From: Microvirga arsenatis
GTDB taxonomy: Bacteria > Pseudomonadota > Alphaproteobacteria > Rhizobiales > Beijerinckiaceae
Direction of reading: 5' to 3'
Assembly: GCF_009910705.1 (NCBI RefSeq)
Contig: NZ_JAAAXJ010000020.1
Span: 1-54,872, forward strand
Length of the DNA: 54,872 nucleotides
The translations under genes were made by a program, and so were the position numbers. A model generated the notes under the pieces. The model was not told where the DNA came from, made no database searches, and was given only the letters and a program-made list of their open reading frames with translations. This document shows, piece after piece, positions 43,377 to 52,345 of this stretch (its first letter is position 1; every line of letters begins with the position of its first letter).

Positions 43377-44399
43377 TCAGGCAGGGGCCTGCCAGCGATA
43401 GGGTACGTTGTCGACCCACATCCGGTGCAGGATCGCGGCCAAGCGCCGAGCCACTGCCACGATTGCCTTAGGCATCCCTCGGCGCTTGGCCACTTCTAGC
43501 CCCCACTCCCGCAGGGGCGACGACTTCTTCGTTATCCGCAGCAGCACACCAGCCGCTTCGACCAAAGCCCAGCGAATGCCTGGATCACCGCACTTGGAGA
43601 TCCCTCTTCCCTGGTCGATTTCGCCTGATTGGTAGCGCGTTGGCGTCAGTCCGAAGTGAGCGGGCACCGATCGCGAACGCCCGAACCTGGCCGGCTCATC
43701 GACGCCAGCCCGGAAGCTCAAAGCCACCATGGCTCCGACACCGGGAGCTGTCATGAGAAGCTGACAAACCTCGTCGGCTTCCGCCAATTGCTCCATGGCT
43801 TTATGCAAGCGCTGATACTGCTCTCTCAGGACGCGGCGTACTTCCAAAAGCGGTTCGATCGTCAATCGCAGATGAGGAGACTGCTCCAGTAGCTCAAGAA
43901 TGCGCTGGTCGAACTTGAGGCGGGACACGATGCCCACCTTGAGGCCGAAGTTACGCAGCAGACCACGAAGATTGTTCTCGGCATCCACCATCTTGGTTTG
44001 GACAAATCGACGGGCCGTCAGCAGCATCCGGATCTCCTGGCTGCGGATGGTTTTGACATGCACGGGCTTGTAGAGCCCCACCCGCATCATCTGGGCGATC
44101 CCTCGCGCATCATTGCGATCGGTCTTGTTGATCTGGGCCGATAAGGCCGCCTTCATATGCCGGGTCTCAACGCAGATGACCGGATACCCGGCGGCAGCCA
44201 GCCCACTGTAGAGCCATTGCGAGAGCGGACCGGCCTCCAGGCCGACCCGTTTGTAATGATCGCTGATGGAATGGAGCAGTGCCCCGATCGCATCCGGCTC
44301 GGTCTCAACCTTGCTTTCCTTCAGGATCCTCCCGGTGGCATCCATGATGCAGACGCTGGTAGTGCGGACGGAGACATCGAGGCCGACGAACAGATCCAT
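43377..44399 (-). CDS. IS110-family transposase
   Basis: 340 residues from the ATG at 44399 with AAGGAG nine bases upstream; the frame extends to 44465 but that part is the hairpin region. The DEDD catalytic domain is N-terminal (FVGLDVSVRTTSVCIMD, GLEAGPLSQWL, NKTDRNDARGIAQMMRVG), and the C-terminal serine-containing domain holds LLMTAPGVGAMVALSF, HFGLTPTRYQSGE and DPGIRWALVEAA. IS110 elements move by an RNA-guided (bridge RNA) recombination mechanism. The frame is complete. No terminal inverted repeats are expected for this group, so the exact ends are not assigned. Confidence 0.85.
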   Translation of the reverse strand: MDLFVGLDVSVRTTSVCIMDATGRILKESKVETEPDAIGALLHSISDHYKRVGLEAGPLSQWLYSGLAAAGYPVICVETRHMKAALSAQINKTDRNDARGIAQMMRVGLYKPVHVKTIRSQEIRMLLTARRFVQTKMVDAENNLRGLLRNFGLKVGIVSRLKFDQRILELLEQSPHLRLTIEPLLEVRRVLREQYQRLHKAMEQLAEADEVCQLLMTAPGVGAMVALSFRAGVDEPARFGRSRSVPAHFGLTPTRYQSGEIDQGRGISKCGDPGIRWALVEAAGVLLRITKKSSPLREWGLEVAKRRGMPKAIVAVARRLAAILHRMWVDNVPYRWQAPA

Positions 44400-44600
44400 G
44401 GCAGGGCTCCTTGACCAGTTAAGCTTCAGGAGCCTGCCCGGAGATTGAAATCCTGTCACTCCCAAGCCGGGAGTGCCGCGGGAGCCCCAATCATCCGATC
44501 TTTCTTTTTAGCCTCATCAATCTTGAGACGCTCCGCCGGCGCTTTGCGTGAGCGCGGTTCCTAAGCAGAGAGCACGGCCGCTGCGACCCTGAGGGGGTTT
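44400..44600 (-). ncRNA. Candidate IS110 bridge-RNA-encoding region
   Basis: IS110-group elements are known to encode their bridge RNA in the non-coding segment upstream of the transposase. Here, on the minus strand, the transposase is preceded by about 200 bases without a gene and with several inverted repeats (GCAGGGCTCCTTGA with TTCAGGAGCCTGC at 44401-44437; CAAGCCGGGAGTGCC region). Ends and folding cannot be fixed by eye. Confidence 0.35.
44401..44437 (-). promoter_or_regulatory. Hairpin overlapping the IS110 ribosome-binding site
   Basis: On the minus strand GCAGGCTCCTGAA pairs with TCAAGGAGCCCTGC with one bulge on each side. The 3' arm contains the AAGGAG that serves the ATG at 44399. 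Folding would hide the ribosome-binding site, a common way to limit transposase synthesis from outside transcription. Confidence 0.5.
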
Positions 44601-44857
44601 GAAGTGCTACACATCATCCGCTGCGGCCCATGCGTTATGGCACAGCACGGCGCGGCAGGCGAGAGCCGTCTCTTGAACCGGCTCTTTGGTTTTGCAGCCT
44701 GAGTAAACTGGTCGAATGAGTTTAATCACGTCAGCGGACGCTCTGTGGATGCGGTGCTTGTGCAGAAACCCGCCCGACTGGAAGGCTGGCAGGATCCATA
44801 CATTCAACGGCCCACGGTCCTGCCTCTTTCAAGGCTGAAAAATAGAATTTCACGGGA

Positions 44858-46339
44858 TCAGGCAACAGCTGAGGACGCCTCGCGAACCTTGATTGTTGCG
44901 AGGCTAACGAGTTCAGCGGAGCGGGCAATCTCGCTCATGCTAGTGCTGATGGATGACACGCTTCGTGAGGCAGTCTGCATGCTGACTGACATCTCCTGCG
45001 TCACCGCTGATTGCTCCTCGACAGCCGCCGCGATCGCCATCGAAATCTCGTTGATGTTTGCAACTGTGGACGTAATCGTGTCGATAGCGCCAACGACATG
45101 ATCTGTCGCAACCTGAGTCTGCGCGATCTGCCCACTGATCTCCTCGGCGGCCCTTGACGTCTGGGTTGCGAGATCCTTTACCTCGGACGCTACGACGGCA
45201 AAGCCTCGGCCTGCTTCCCCGGCACGAGCGGCTTCGATCGTTGCGTTGAGTGCCAAGAGATTGGTCTGGGACGCGATTGCCTGAATCAACGTGGTGATCT
45301 CGCCAATCTTCTGAGCCGCCGCTGTAAGGCCTGACACGATAGCGTTGGCTCTCTGTCCCTGCTCCACCGCCTTGGTAGAAATGGCAAGAGCATGGCTCAC
45401 TCTTCGGCTGATCTCGCCTACCGAGGCAGCAAGCTGCTCCGCACCGGCGGCGACCATCTGAACATTCATTGATGTTGCAGTCGAGGCTTCTACCGCATGG
45501 GTCGTCTGACGGGTGACATCGGTAACAGCGCTGGTGATCTCTCCTAAATCGGATGCAATTGCCTTCAGTAGTTCGCCTCGGCGCATGCGGTCTCTGACCT
45601 GAGCTGTTACATCAGTGGCAAACTTCACCGCTTTGTAAGGTTGTCCATTGGCATCAAGGATCGGGTTGTAGGAGGCTTGGATCCAGATCTCCCTTCCACC
45701 TTTGGCAACGCGCTTGTACTCCGCTGCTTGGTATGCGCCCCGACCCAAGGTCGTCCAGAATGCACGATACTCGGCGCTGTCCCAGAACGAGGGCTCCACG
45801 AACATGCGATGATGCTGACCTTGGATCTCCTCTAGACGATATCCCATCGCTGCGAGAAAGTTCTCGTTGGCGAACAGAATCGTTCCGTCGAGCTTGAACT
45901 CGATAACCGCTTGCGATCGATGAATCGCGGCAATCTGGCTCTCAAACTCCGCGTTGCGCCTCTTCTCCTGCTTGATATCAGTAGCGAACTTGATGATCTT
46001 GACGATCCTCCCGGTACGCCCGACAAGCGGGCTGTAAGATGCTTGGATCCAGACCTCCCGCCCACCTTTCCCAATGCGTTGGTACTCTGCCACTTGGTGC
46101 TCCCCACGATTGAGGGCAGCCCAGAAAGCTCGTTATTCCGAACCCGCGCTTTCCACAGGATCAACAAACATGCTGTGGTGCTGCCCCCTGATCTCGTCGA
46201 GGCTGTAACCGAGCACATTGAGGAAGTTAGCGTTCGCGGTCAGGATCGTGCCGTCGGTGTCGAACTCGATTACCGCCTGGGATTGCTCAATAGCCTCAAG
46301 CTTGGCCTTCATCTGTCGTGCTGACCAAAATGCGAACAT
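44858..46339 (-). pseudogene. PAS-PAS methyl-accepting chemotaxis protein with an in-frame ochre codon
   Basis: A 494-codon frame starting at 46339 (GGAGG upstream). Two PAS domains (about 10-130 and 130-255) are followed by a soluble MCP signalling domain with [20 protein letters not shown] and [20 protein letters not shown]. There is no membrane segment, so it is a cytoplasmic, probably redox- or oxygen-sensing receptor. Codon 69 (46133-46135) is TAA. The two PAS repeats are almost identical, and the second has SAEYRAFW where the first reads SE-stop-RAFW, so the stop replaces a tyrosine codon. Downstream coding is intact. A restart at the ATG at 46093 would leave a shorter receptor of 411 residues. 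Confidence 0.8.
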
Positions 46340-46520
46340 CGACCTTGATCCTCCAGGCGGCTCTTGTTGCGTGCACGTCTCGGATTGTGTCGAGATAAGC
46401 CAGCAAGGCTAGGTGCGCGGCAGTCGTGACGCTGGTGCCGCCGTCCACCTGGGCCAATTTAGATCAAAACTTCTTAATGAAATGTAAGAATGAGCTTCAG
46501 GTCACAAGCACAGGGAACTT

Positions 46521-47315
46521 TTAGCGCGGTCGAACACCCGGATTTGTCCCTGGTTCGAACAGGAACTCGACACCGGCTTGCTCCAGTGCCGATTGTATAG
46601 CCTTTGCGTTTTCGTCCTTAACTCTCAAGGGCTCGTCATCAGCCTCAAGGCGCTTGACAGTCATGGGAGCAACTCCCGCCGCGGCGGCCAAACGTCGGAC
46701 CGACCATTTAAGCATGCCGCGCCCGGCTCGCACCTGCGCGGCGGTCACGACTGGCTCAATGCGAAAGTCTAGGCCGCTCCCCTTTAGAGCGCGAGTCTCC
46801 ACGCTCGTCAGGCCAGTCCGTTGGAGCTGATGAAGCCATAACTCGTCAACTGTCAGCCTCGCTAGGTTGGCGAGAAGTCTCATGTGCCCGGGAGTAAAGT
46901 CGCGGGGCACATGATCAACTAGGCAAATTGAGCCAATCCTGATCCCTGGCTCGGTTACGAAGGGCGCACCAGCATAAAACCGCAACGGAGGATTGGCCGT
47001 CACGTAAGGATGTTCCGCGAAGCGCCGGTCGGCCTTGGCATCGTTCACCACGAATACCTCATCATGCATAATGGTGTAGTTGCAAAATGACAGTTCCCTA
47101 GGCGCTTCTTCCAGTTTAGCGTCGTATCCTCTCTTGATCCAGGCGAGGCTCTCGGCAAGGAAGACCATCAGAACGACCGGGACTTGAAACAGGTCCTGGG
47201 CAACTGAGCAGATCCGGTCAACACCGGCTGGCAAACCGCCGTCGAGTATCTTCAGGCGATGCAAAGCCTGAAGCCGCTCGGCCTCGTTGGAAGGGACTGG
47301 GTATGGGAACGTCAT
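46521..47315 (-). CDS. GAF-domain protein with C-terminal helix-turn-helix
   Basis: 264 residues from the ATG at 47315 (the frame is open to 47390). The GAF domain spans about 20-165: LQALHRLKILDG, RICSVAQDLFQVPVVLMVFL, SFCNYTIMHDEVFVVND and LRFYAGAPFVTEPGIRIGSICL. The C-terminal part (AAQVRAGRGMLKWSVRRLAA, AAGVAPMTVKRLEAD) is a Cro/C1-type helix-turn-helix. GAF domains sense small ligands or light, so it is a possible ligand-controlled DNA-binding regulator. The target is unknown. Position beside the chemoreceptor gene gives no firm hint. Confidence 0.7.
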   Translation of the reverse strand: MTFPYPVPSNEAERLQALHRLKILDGGLPAGVDRICSVAQDLFQVPVVLMVFLAESLAWIKRGYDAKLEEAPRELSFCNYTIMHDEVFVVNDAKADRRFAEHPYVTANPPLRFYAGAPFVTEPGIRIGSICLVDHVPRDFTPGHMRLLANLARLTVDELWLHQLQRTGLTSVETRALKGSGLDFRIEPVVTAAQVRAGRGMLKWSVRRLAAAAGVAPMTVKRLEADDEPLRVKDENAKAIQSALEQAGVEFLFEPGTNPGVRPR

Positions 47316-47408
47316 AACAAGACTTAGGCTCTTGAGAGGGAACAAGCTATCAGAAGCGAACTTTGGGATGCTGTCCAGCCTCGTTCCCATATCTAGAGTA
47401 TTTTGTCT

Positions 47409-48261
47409 TTAGACGGGCTCATAGCCTGATTTCCTGATGTAGTTGCCGCGCTCGGCTGGAGTGAAGGCATCGAGCACATCACCGATTGTGCTCCACAGGC
47501 TGTCGCGACTGCGAGCCGCGGCTTTGCGCAACAGGGCTTCCAGCTCTGCGAACAGTTGCTCTATTGGATCAAGACCGGGCGAATACGGGGGCAGGTACAT
47601 TAGGGTCCAACCACGCGTGGTTATCGCCTCCCTGACGCCGGACACCTTATGTGCGGCGAGATTGTCCAGCACCAGCGGGGCGACAATGCCGTTTTGACGA
47701 AGACCAGCCAAAGGTAGTGGTCTTCCAGTGCCCCAAGGGCTTTCGCAACCAGACGCTGGCCTTTGGCGCAACGGCCATAGCGGCAGGTTATGTTGGTGGC
47801 CGTGCCGGTCTCGTTTAGGAACACGAAGCGGGTGCTATCCATGTAGCGCTGCCACACGCGCCAGCGGTGACGCTCGCGGGCGACATCGGGCCGATCCCGC
47901 TCGGCGGCTCTCAGCGACCTTGTTTACGCTGCAGGCCAAGCCGGCGCAGATGGTGATAGATGGTCGACAGATCAGGCGTGAGGCCAACGCGGCGCGAGAG
48001 TTCCGCCTGGATCTCTGCTAGGGTGATTTCCTCACCCTCAGCAAGCTCGCGCAGAAGAGCCTCGTATGGCTCCATGACGGGACAGCGATAGCCGCCGATC
48101 TGTGCAGGCTTGAGGCTGCCCGTCTTGCGCACACGCCGCATCAGCTTGATGGCGGCTGAGACGCTGACAGAAGAGCGCCTTGCCGCTTGGCGGATGGAGC
48201 TGCCCTCCTCAACGGCAGCGACAATGCGTTGGCGCAGGTCGAGAGGCGGAGGTGCCGTCAT
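47409..48261 (-). pseudogene. Decayed IS630-family transposase
   Basis: Three minus-strand frames carry one IS630 transposase: an N-terminal HTH part (LDLRQRIVAAVEEGSSIRQA, from 48261), a middle with MDSTRFVFLNETGTATN, and an end with NLAAHKVSGVREAI, YLPPYSPGLDPIEQLFAEL. Two frameshifts (near 47915 and 47690) break the frame. The catalytic segment FLDETG reads FLNETG, that is Asp to Asn at 47813-47815. The stretch between APLVLD and NLAAHK (about 25 residues) is deleted. The element cannot move by itself. Confidence 0.8.
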
Positions 48262-48643
48262 GCGGGAACCGCTCGTCGGTAGCCCACAGCTATGGAATCA
48301 AACCAGAGGAATCCGTGCAACCTCGAAATGCTCTAACAGCATGGTGTGCATTGACTGAAGCAGGTGAGCCCGCATTCGCGTGCAGTGAAGGCCAAGCAAA
48401 TGTCTGCACGTCGTTTATAACACATGGTGGGATGGCAGAAGCGATTGTGCGATAACCGACGCAGGAAAGTTCCGTGTTCGCTGCTTCAACGCCGTTGACC
48501 TACCACAGTATGCCCCATGAGTTGCTGAGACGGATCAAGCAAGTCTGGCGCAACGCGGACTAGGTTTCAGCCTGAATTGCCATTCGCGGCCGCGGGAGGA
48601 TAGCTGCCTCCTCGTCGGGCGCGGAGACAATGCCCGTCCGTTG
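48262..48643. other. Interval without recognisable gene
   Basis: About 380 bases between the IS630 relic and the EcsC gene. No frame with protein character or a convincing start was found, and no strong hairpin. Confidence 0.4.
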
Positions 48644-49434
48644 CTAGATGCCATCGCAAGCGCGCTGCACCACCTCTAGACCGTAGATCCGCTCCAGCCG
48701 GCACACGGTGAAGTGGGCGCGGGCGAGATCCTGATAATGATCCATGAAGGCAGTGTTCACTGCTGCGCCGCCGAGCGCTCGGACGACGGGCACAGCTTGA
48801 GCTGCAACTTTCTGCGAGACCACGATGCCGAATCGAGTGGCGATCTCTGAGGCCAGCCGAATCATGACTGGAATGCCCTGCCCGACAAAGCCATGCTCAG
48901 TGATAAAGCGCACCGCCTCCGCCATGGACTGCGCCAGCGCCGCACGCACGGCGAAGTAGCTGCTCTCGGCGGGGTTCGCGTGTTCCGTGCCGCCGCCCAA
49001 CGCGAAGACCTGCACGCAGGCCAGCGCGGCCGCCGAGCTCGCTAGGTCTTCGCCTTCTTGCCGCGCGATCTCAGCCACGGAGCTCAAGATCAAGGTGGTC
49101 GATATCGGCAGTTCGACCGGCAGCATAGCGAGGCCGAAAGCGCCGCCCACGGCGCCTAGCTGACAGCCGCCACCTTGTGCAGCAACTCGCTGCGCCATAG
49201 AGGCTTGGCGGTCAAGGTCGTCGCCGCCAAGCCCACGGCCACCAGCAGGGCCTTCTGGCTGGCACGCGTGACGAGGACTGAGACAGCTTTCGGGGTCAGG
49301 TTGCCAATCATCTCAACCGGCTTGTCGGCCAAACCAGCCAAGCGGGTGATCCAGTTGGGGTGCTCCAGGATGGCGACGGCCCGCTCCAGGGCGGCGCGAT
49401 CGTGCGTGGCGAGGTCCAGTTGCAGGATGCTCAT
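48644..49434 (-). pseudogene. EcsC family gene with a frameshift
   Basis: The first frame (49434 to 49156) starts MSILQLDLATHDRAALERAV and ends with LWRSELLHKVAAVS. The second frame (open from about 49198 to 48644) continues with AVGGAFGLAMLPVELPISTT, EIARQEGEDLASSAAALACV, SYFAVRAALAQSMAEAVRF and QAVPVVRALGGAAVNTAF. Both parts belong to one EcsC-type protein of about 260 residues; a one-base change near 49150-49165 separates them. EcsC proteins are found near metal-export and stress genes and are poorly characterised. The frameshift is either a mutation or a sequencing error. Confidence 0.75.
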
Positions 49435-49613
49435 CTGGCCTCAACGCGCCAGGAAGCCGAAACTTTCCGCCGGGAGCCCTGCTCACCGGTTTCAAATGGT
49501 CCCGAAAGAAAAGCCACGATCGATTGCGGCGTCTGCGGTCAGCGCACGCTTGAGGCACGGCTTTGCTGGGGAGGTGATGTCGCCACAAAGACTTCTGCAA
49601 CTCCCAAGCAGTG

Positions 49614-50399
49614 TCACCTACGGGCGGCGAGGTCTGCCCTCAGAGCGGCAATCTCCGTCCGTAACGCGTCCAAGTCGGTACGGCTCGCGGTGCTCGTCTC
49701 CGGGGATGCGGTATCCCGCTCGACGAAGAAGGAGGCAAAGCTCGCCGTGATGTAGCCGAAGACGGCAAAGCCATACAGCGACAGCAGGAAGCACAGGATG
49801 CGGCCCTCCAGGCTTCTAGGCCAGTATTCGCTGCCCATCGTAGTTAGAAGCATGCCGGTCCACCAGAGAGCATCCCAATAACTGGAGAAGCCCCCCTGCA
49901 CCTCCGAGGCAGGCTCGAAGGCTAGCATGCCGCCAGCCCCGAGCAGGGTGATCAACGTGGTCAGGACGACGGCATAGCCAAGGCCGCGGCGGCTCAGGCT
50001 GGCCCGCAGGGCGTTCATACCCCGGTTGGCGGTGCCAACGATGCGCACAAGCCGGAAGCTTCGCGCCGCCCGCGCGGCCTTGAGAAAGCGCAGACCCCTC
50101 AGCAGGCGGAAGGCAGGCACGACCAGGGCAATCACCGTAAGCCAATTGCGCCGCAGAAAGGAGCCTTTGCGGGGTGCAAGCGCAAACCGGACGGTGAACT
50201 CAACAATGAAGGTGATCCAGATCGCGGTGCCAAAGACCTCCAGGGTCCGAGTGCTCCCCCAAACCAGTTCCACGATGACGAGAAGGAGCCAGGCGAAGCT
50301 GAGCAACAGCATCGGCGTCTGGAGCCAGTCCTCCAAGTCACGGAGCACACTCCAGCGCTCCTCCGTCTGGTCCGCGGCGGCACGGGGCCTGTCGTTCAT
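49614..50399 (-). CDS. Voltage-gated-type potassium/ion channel protein
   Basis: 261 residues. Six hydrophobic helices are indicated: an S1-S4-like part with Arg-rich S4 (FRLLRGLRFLKAARAARSFR), then two pore helices and the filter region TTMGSEYWP, a variant of the K+ filter TxGYGD. The C-terminus has a coiled coil (DLDALRTEIAALRADLAA). AGGAG precedes the ATG. GSEYWP-type filters occur in bacterial channel-like proteins whose ion selectivity is uncertain. It lies between the EcsC gene and the first GST relic on the same strand. Confidence 0.8.
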   Translation of the reverse strand: MNDRPRAAADQTEERWSVLRDLEDWLQTPMLLLSFAWLLLVIVELVWGSTRTLEVFGTAIWITFIVEFTVRFALAPRKGSFLRRNWLTVIALVVPAFRLLRGLRFLKAARAARSFRLVRIVGTANRGMNALRASLSRRGLGYAVVLTTLITLLGAGGMLAFEPASEVQGGFSSYWDALWWTGMLLTTMGSEYWPRSLEGRILCFLLSLYGFAVFGYITASFASFFVERDTASPETSTASRTDLDALRTEIAALRADLAARR

Positions 50400-50529
50400 C
50401 GTTCGGGCACTCCTGTTCGAGCTCAGATGCCGAGGAGAACGAAAGACCGCTCGTGCAGGTCCAGGGAGGCGTCAGGCTCTCCGCAGAACTGGACCTTGTT
50501 CACCCGAATGGTGGCCAACGTCTGTCCAG

Positions 50530-51225
50530 GGTTACCGCTCAGCTGATTGCTTGAGGTTGGCTGCGGCTTGGCCGAACAGGATTTTCTTGCCTTCCTCAGT
50601 CACACCAGGGCGGCTCATGTACGGTTTGCCCTGCTGGTAAGCGCGCCGTCGCCGGGCGCTCCCGCACCCGCTCGAACCAGCCCTTCAGGTCCGGGAAATC
50701 ATCTATATTCTGTTGCTGGCGCTCGTGAGGCACGAGCCAAGGGTAGCAAGCCATTTCCGCAATTAATTACTCGCCCGCAATGTAGGCCTGGCTGACAAGC
50801 TGCCAGTCGAGCAGGCCGTAAGTGATTCGTCTCTTCACGTGGCGGTTGATGGCGTACGGATTTTTGTTGGAGCGTACTGCACGAAGTGATGGTTCTGCCC
50901 CGTGATTGGGCCAAGACCGCCCACATGCCAGAACAGCCATTCCAGCACGGCCCTTCAGGCTGCGCAGATCCGCCAGCAGGAAGCGCCCGGTCTTCTCGGC
51001 CAGGCACGCCAGGATCGACCCCGACTCGAACACCGACACGGGCTCTCCTCTGCCGGGTGGCTCGTCGTCGACAATAGCCGGAATGCGGTTGTAGGGTGAG
51101 CTGGCCAAGAACTCGGGCTTGAACTGGTCGCCCGCACTGATGTCCGCCGGGCGAAGACCCGCCTCCTCCGGGAACAAGCTGATTCTATGTCCGTTCGGCG
51201 TCGGCCAATAGTACAGCTCGATCAT
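50530..51225 (-). pseudogene. Decayed glutathione S-transferase (YghU-like)
   Basis: The minus strand starts MIELYYWPTPNGHRISLF at 51225 with the N-terminal thioredoxin-like domain (SPYNRIPAIVDDEP, SGSILACLAEKTGRFL). A frameshift region near 50930-50900 spoils the centre (NPYAINRHVK is still readable), a TAA at 50767-50769 stands where the family has Tyr (AGE-stop-LIAEMACYPW), and a further shift near 50650 precedes AYQQGKPYMSRPGVTEEGKK to the end at 50530. The order matches Nu-class GSTs that use glutathione with organic peroxides. Confidence 0.75.
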
Positions 51226-51301
51226 CCCTGCCTTCCTTGGCAGTTATCTAGGCTGGGCAGTAACGCCCCTGCTCAAAGCACCCCTAACTGAATCACCAGG
51301 T

Positions 51302-51830
51302 ATGACGATCGAGCTCTATGAACTCGCAGGTGCCGAGGACGACCGGCCCTTCAGCCTCTATTGCTGGCGGATCCGTTTCGCCCTGGAGCACAAGCAGCTC
51401 GACTTCGAGCCAATGGGATGTCGCTTCACAGACAAGGATGTGATCGCGTTTTCCGGTCAGGACCAGGTGACGGTGCTGGTCGATACAGGCTATGTGATCT
51501 CAGCCTCTTGGGCCGTCGCCTGCTATCTTGAACAGGCCTATCCTGACCGACCGTCGCTCGTCGGCCGGTCGGCGGAGCAGCCCCTGTCGCGCTTCTGTGT
51601 GGACTGGACCGACACCGTCTTGCACGGCACGCTGATCCGGCTACTGGCGAGCGACATCTATGCGCACCTGCACGAGAAGAAATAAGGCTGCTTTCGGGGG
51701 CGGGAGAAACGGTCTGGGGCAACGCTGGAGGAGTTCTGCTCCGATTACGCTCAGGCCCTGCAGGAGCTAAAGCTTATCCTCACGCCTCTGCGGCGAACGT
51801 TCAGAACCTGCCCTATCTCGACGGGGAAGT
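51302..51830 (+). pseudogene. Second glutathione S-transferase gene with in-frame stop and truncation
   Basis: The plus strand starts MTIELYELAGAEDDRPFSLY and has a GST N-terminal domain (VISASWAVACYLEQAYPDRP). The frame reaches a TAA at 51683-51685 after AHLHEKK, but the same frame goes on with FRGREKRSGATLEEFCSDYA, LKLILTPLRRTF as in full-length GSTs. It then loses homology near 51830, next to the IS605 left end. The stop and the missing C-terminal half make it inactive; an IS605-related rearrangement probably cut it. Confidence 0.7.
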
Positions 51831-51845
51831 TCTTCTTTAACAAAT

Positions 51846-51895
51846 GGCCTGCTATCATCCCCATTCCCTGAAGGGAATGGGGATGATAGCAGGCC
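51846..51895. repeat. Perfect 24-bp inverted repeat with two-base spacer
   Basis: The arm GGCCTGCTATCATCCCCATT continues with CCCT; its exact reverse complement follows after GA. The whole unit is 50 bp. It lies 13 bases from the stop of the tnpA relic, with a second small hairpin AGCCGC-GTA-GCGGCT (51896-51910) right beside it. It could be the left-end structure of the IS605-type element or an independent REP-like element. Confidence 0.8.
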
Positions 51896-51908
51896 AGCCG
51901 CGTAGCGG

Positions 51909-52147
51909 CTATTTCCCTCGGAATTCCTTGATATTGCGTTGGATTGCCTCCGCTGCGACCTGCTCCGCAGTGCCGACGTAATAGGTCTGGGTCCATGACT
52001 GGTCCCGCCCGCAAATTCGCTTCAGCTCCGGGAATTGCTCGTGAAGGTACCGTGAGGTATAGCCCTTCAGCAGGTTGGCGATCTGGGCAGGAGCCCATCG
52101 CGGCGGCGCTGAGACGAAGACATGGACATGGTTAAAGTCCGTCTCAA
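51909..52147 (-). pseudogene. IS200/IS605-type TnpA (Y1 HUH transposase), N-terminus missing
   Basis: The minus strand reads ETDFNHVHVFVSAPPRWAPA with the HUH-type metal site, then LLKGYTSRYLHEQFPELKR, SWTQTYYVGTAEQVAAEAIQ with the catalytic Tyr region, and ends KEFRGK. The family has about 50 further N-terminal residues; here the frame upstream of 52147 is the complement of the TnpB relic. The catalytic core is complete but lacks its N-terminal strand, so activity is doubtful. Confidence 0.75.
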
Positions 52148-52151
52148 CGGC

Positions 52152-52345
52152 AAAAAGTGCGGGTTCGAGGGGCACCGCAACATCGTGGGCGCCGCGAACA
52201 TGCACGTGAACGGCTCCGGCCGGAAGGTCATGTTCCCCGCTTCTGTGACGTATCAACGAGCCGGCCCGATGCGGGCGGCACGGGGAATGAACAGCCCCGC
52301 TCCGAGCTTACCGGCCCGTCGTAGTAGCCTGGACACGGGCCTGCG
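52152..52345 (+). pseudogene. C-terminal relic of TnpB (IS605 OrfB)
   Basis: The plus strand reads KKCGFEGHRNIVGAANMHV, the last zinc-finger cysteine and the final RuvC-like Asp/Asn region of TnpB proteins (here Asp is replaced by Asn in HRNIVGA), then FPASVTYQRAGPMR and ARRSSLDTG, a typical OrfB tail. Everything before is lost. tnpA (minus) and tnpB (plus) diverge as in IS605, so the middle of the element was deleted. Confidence 0.65.

Noticed and set aside
48480..48560. Short frame ending MPHELLRRIKQVWRNAD
   Set aside because: Too short and without a start context or family match to call as a gene.
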